The position numbers and the translations under genes are program-made. From Pirellulaceae bacterium (GTDB lineage: Bacteria; Planctomycetota; Planctomycetia; Pirellulales; Pirellulaceae): DNA of 64,000 bases. Numbering within the stretch: position 1 is the stretch's first letter; every line of letters begins with the position of its first letter. The notes below the pieces were generated by a model, which ran no database searches, was not told the DNA's origin, and saw only the letters and a program-made list of their open reading frames with translations. The stretch is taken from assembly GCA_018402565.1 (NCBI GenBank), contig JAGYIQ010000003.1:385746-449745 (forward strand), written 5' to 3'. Below, piece by piece: positions 62,240-64,000 of the stretch.

Positions 62240-64000
62240 ATGCAGGCATCGCGAACGAAACAGCGGATCTTGCGGTTCGTGCCGAAGATGTCATTTTTTC
62301 TGCTCTTGCTGGTGGGGGGGCTGGCGCGGGAGGCCGTCACTCCGTCGGTCGCCTGGGGGCAACTCGGCCGCTACCCGGCCCCTGATTATTATTTGCTCCA
62401 GAGCGAAAATTCCGTTTTTTTTAATGGAGATTTTCGCGCGGCCGAACGGATTGTGCAAAACCTCTACCGCGGCGGCTACCGCGAGGGCAACCAGCGTTGG
62501 ATCGACTCCACCGCCTACCTGTATTTGCTGGGCGAGATCCGTTACCAAGCCGGCGACTACGCCGCCGCCATGCAGGCCTTTGACGAGGCCATCGAGATTT
62601 ATTCGGCGTTGATCAATTGGCCTGCCCGTGTGAATTGGGAGAGCCAGCCGATCACGCCGGACCCCAACGCCTTGCGGATCGCTCGGATCACTTGGGGGCA
62701 ACCGGTACGCGAGCCCTCGATCGGTCGTTTCCCCAGCAGTTTGCCGACCACCTTCGGACAAGACATTGTCGTGCCGGGCGACCAGGGGAACACCGTGCTG
62801 CCGCAGGCCCGAATCGTGCCGGTCGATGCCATCGAGCTGTTGCGAGCGATGGCGCTGATCATTCGGCGGCGGGACCAGATTCTCGGCAGCCTGTCGCAGG
62901 TCGATGCGCCGGGGCGGCTGTTTCGTGGCCAGCTGGGCGAAGCGCGAGCCGCCGTGCCGGGGATTTTGCCCACCACGTTCGGCTCCATCCTGTACGGGAT
63001 CTCGATCACCGGCGAGGGCGACTACGAACGCTCCAACGGCGTGTTGCAGCAATGCCTGCGGATCAATGGCTTGGATCATCCGCTCACGCCAGTCGCGCTG
63101 CTGCACATCGGCACCAATCAGTACTTGATGGGCAACTATCGAGCCGCCAAGGCCACATTGCTGGAAGCCAGCTACTCGGCGGGCTTCTTCAATCAAATGG
63201 ATATCGTCCGCGAGGCCTTGGTGATGGCCGGGAAAGCCCACATGGCGGTCAACCGGGATCAGTTGCTGCCGGAACTGGACCTGGCCTTCGAGTGGGCTCG
63301 GCTGCGTGGCATGCGTGTGGCGCAAGCCCAATTTGCCATGGTGGCGGCGGAGAATGCCTTGGAGAATGGGCAGTTGCCTTTGGCCAAAGAGCAGTTGACC
63401 ACAGCGGTCGGTCTGCTGCGGACGGCCGAGATGCGGCGGAGTGAACTGGCGCTGCGACTCAACGTCCTGCAACAAACGGTGCGGGCGATCGAAACCGCCG
63501 ATCTGCAGACCTTGCGGGCGGCCCTGATCGCTTATCGCGGCGCGACGCCCTGGGCCTTCCAGATCGAAATGCTGGTCAATCCGGCTCGTCGCCGCAATCT
63601 GACCACCACGGTGATGTCCAACCTGATCGAACGCGTCCTCCGCGATCCGACGCAGCAGGATTGGGACCGCGACCCTTTCGAGTGCTTGGCTTATCTGACC
63701 GGCGATCGCAGCCAGTTCCTCGCGGACGCTTTGACCTTGCAGTTAAACAAACGCGACTACACGAATGCCTTGGTGGCTGCCGAGAATTTGCGCCGTGTTC
63801 AGTTTTTATCCAACTTGCCGTTGGGCGGTCGCTTGCTGTCGTTCCGCGAACTGCTGGCGCGGACCGCCGCGGAGCTGACTCCAGAAATGCGGCGCCGCCA
63901 AGCGGAGTTGCTCAGTCGCTTCACGCCGCTCAAGCTCAGCTTGGAGCAGGCCCAAGCAGTGCTGACTCGATTGCAAACCCAGCCGCTGGCTCCGCCCGAT
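62240..64000 (+). CDS. Secreted helical-repeat protein, 3' end outside window
   Basis: An open frame of 587 codons with no stop before base 64000. The signal peptide is clear (MSFFLLLLVGGLAREAVTPSVAW, cleavage near residue 43). The mature part starts YYLLQSENSVFFNGDFRAAERIV and contains TPR-like pairs (STAYLYLLGEIRYQAGDYAAAMQAFDEAIEIY; LLHIGTNQYLMGNYRAAKATLLEAS). Family not recognised; probably a periplasmic protein-interaction scaffold. ATG 62240 follows GAGG by nine bases. Confidence 0.82.
   Translation, partial: MQASRTKQRILRFVPKMSFFLLLLVGGLAREAVTPSVAWGQLGRYPAPDYYLLQSENSVFFNGDFRAAERIVQNLYRGGYREGNQRWIDSTAYLYLLGEIRYQAGDYAAAMQAFDEAIEIYSALINWPARVNWESQPITPDPNALRIARITWGQPVREPSIGRFPSSLPTTFGQDIVVPGDQGNTVLPQARIVPVDAIELLRAMALIIRRRDQILGSLSQVDAPGRLFRGQLGEARAAVPGILPTTFGSILYGISITGEGDYERSNGVLQQCLRINGLDHPLTPVALLHIGTNQYLMGNYRAAKATLLEASYSAGFFNQMDIVREALVMAGKAHMAVNRDQLLPELDLAFEWARLRGMRVAQAQFAMVAAENALENGQLPLAKEQLTTAVGLLRTAEMRRSELALRLNVLQQTVRAIETADLQTLRAALIAYRGATPWAFQIEMLVNPARRRNLTTTVMSNLIERVLRDPTQQDWDRDPFECLAYLTGDRSQFLADALTLQLNKRDYTNALVAAENLRRVQFLSNLPLGGRLLSFRELLARTAAELTPEMRRRQAELLSRFTPLKLSLEQAQAVLTRLQTQPLAPPD

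Overview
The window looks like a chromosomal piece of a planctomycete, most likely of the Pirellulaceae type. This is inferred from gene content, not from a marker gene. The basis is: two DUF1559 proteins (one with a prepilin-type N-terminus), a secreted sulfatase, a DUF6807/PmoA-like protein, a MoxR-DUF58-VWA aerotolerance-type operon, a two-domain cyanophycinase-like peptidase, an ECF-sigma-like protein fused to a membrane anchor, high GC, and a Gram-negative outer-membrane kit (BamD-like, LptE-like, LptB). No rRNA, tRNA or CRISPR array was recognised. Two genes are cut by the window edges: NAD synthetase at the left, and a secreted helical-repeat protein at the right that has no stop before base 64000.

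Layout. 0-11 kb: housekeeping genes (nadE, purine nucleoside phosphorylase, TPR protein, sigma/FecR-like fusion, DEAD-box helicase, smpB, family 2 glycosyltransferase). 11-16 kb: accessory stretch with a REP-like palindrome, a two-frame gene with a slippery T7 run, a frameshifted tandem cyanophycinase and a MITE-like element. 15-32 kb: His-rich coiled-coil protein, moaE with an in-frame minisatellite, DUF6807 protein, the moxR operon, HD and DUF442 proteins, an RsbW-type ATPase, a redoxin-like lipoprotein and a frameshifted secreted sialidase. 31-45 kb: repeat-rich accessory region with a cupredoxin, overlapping Uma2/sulfatase/B3-4 genes, an archaeal-type ATPase behind three 53-bp-spaced palindromes, an RlmM-like methyltransferase, a DUF1559 protein and a PadR/membrane-protein pair. 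45-51 kb: envelope biogenesis (BamD-like, LptE-like, LptB, signal peptidase I). 51-57 kb: membrane proteins (unknown, MFS/spermidine-synthase fusion, HTTM). 57-59 kb: 2 kb of tandem repeats. 59-64 kb: DUF1559 gene, pyruvate kinase and the partial secreted protein.

The strongest general observation is the repeat load. At least five dispersed repeat families occupy intergenic DNA: a 163-bp element with perfect 13-bp terminal inverted repeats, a roughly 125-bp 'GATTTTTCC' element, a 14/15-bp minisatellite at three loci, a ~99-bp array whose hairpins change sequence but keep pairing, and a REP-like palindrome. In parallel, unrelated protein genes (nadE, sigma fusion, His-rich protein, moaE, redoxin lipoprotein, lptB, small acidic protein) carry in-frame tandem repeats of exactly 15 bp. 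Three genes are split by short frameshifts, one at a textbook -1 slippery heptamer and one explained by a 14-bp step between two 10-bp direct repeats.
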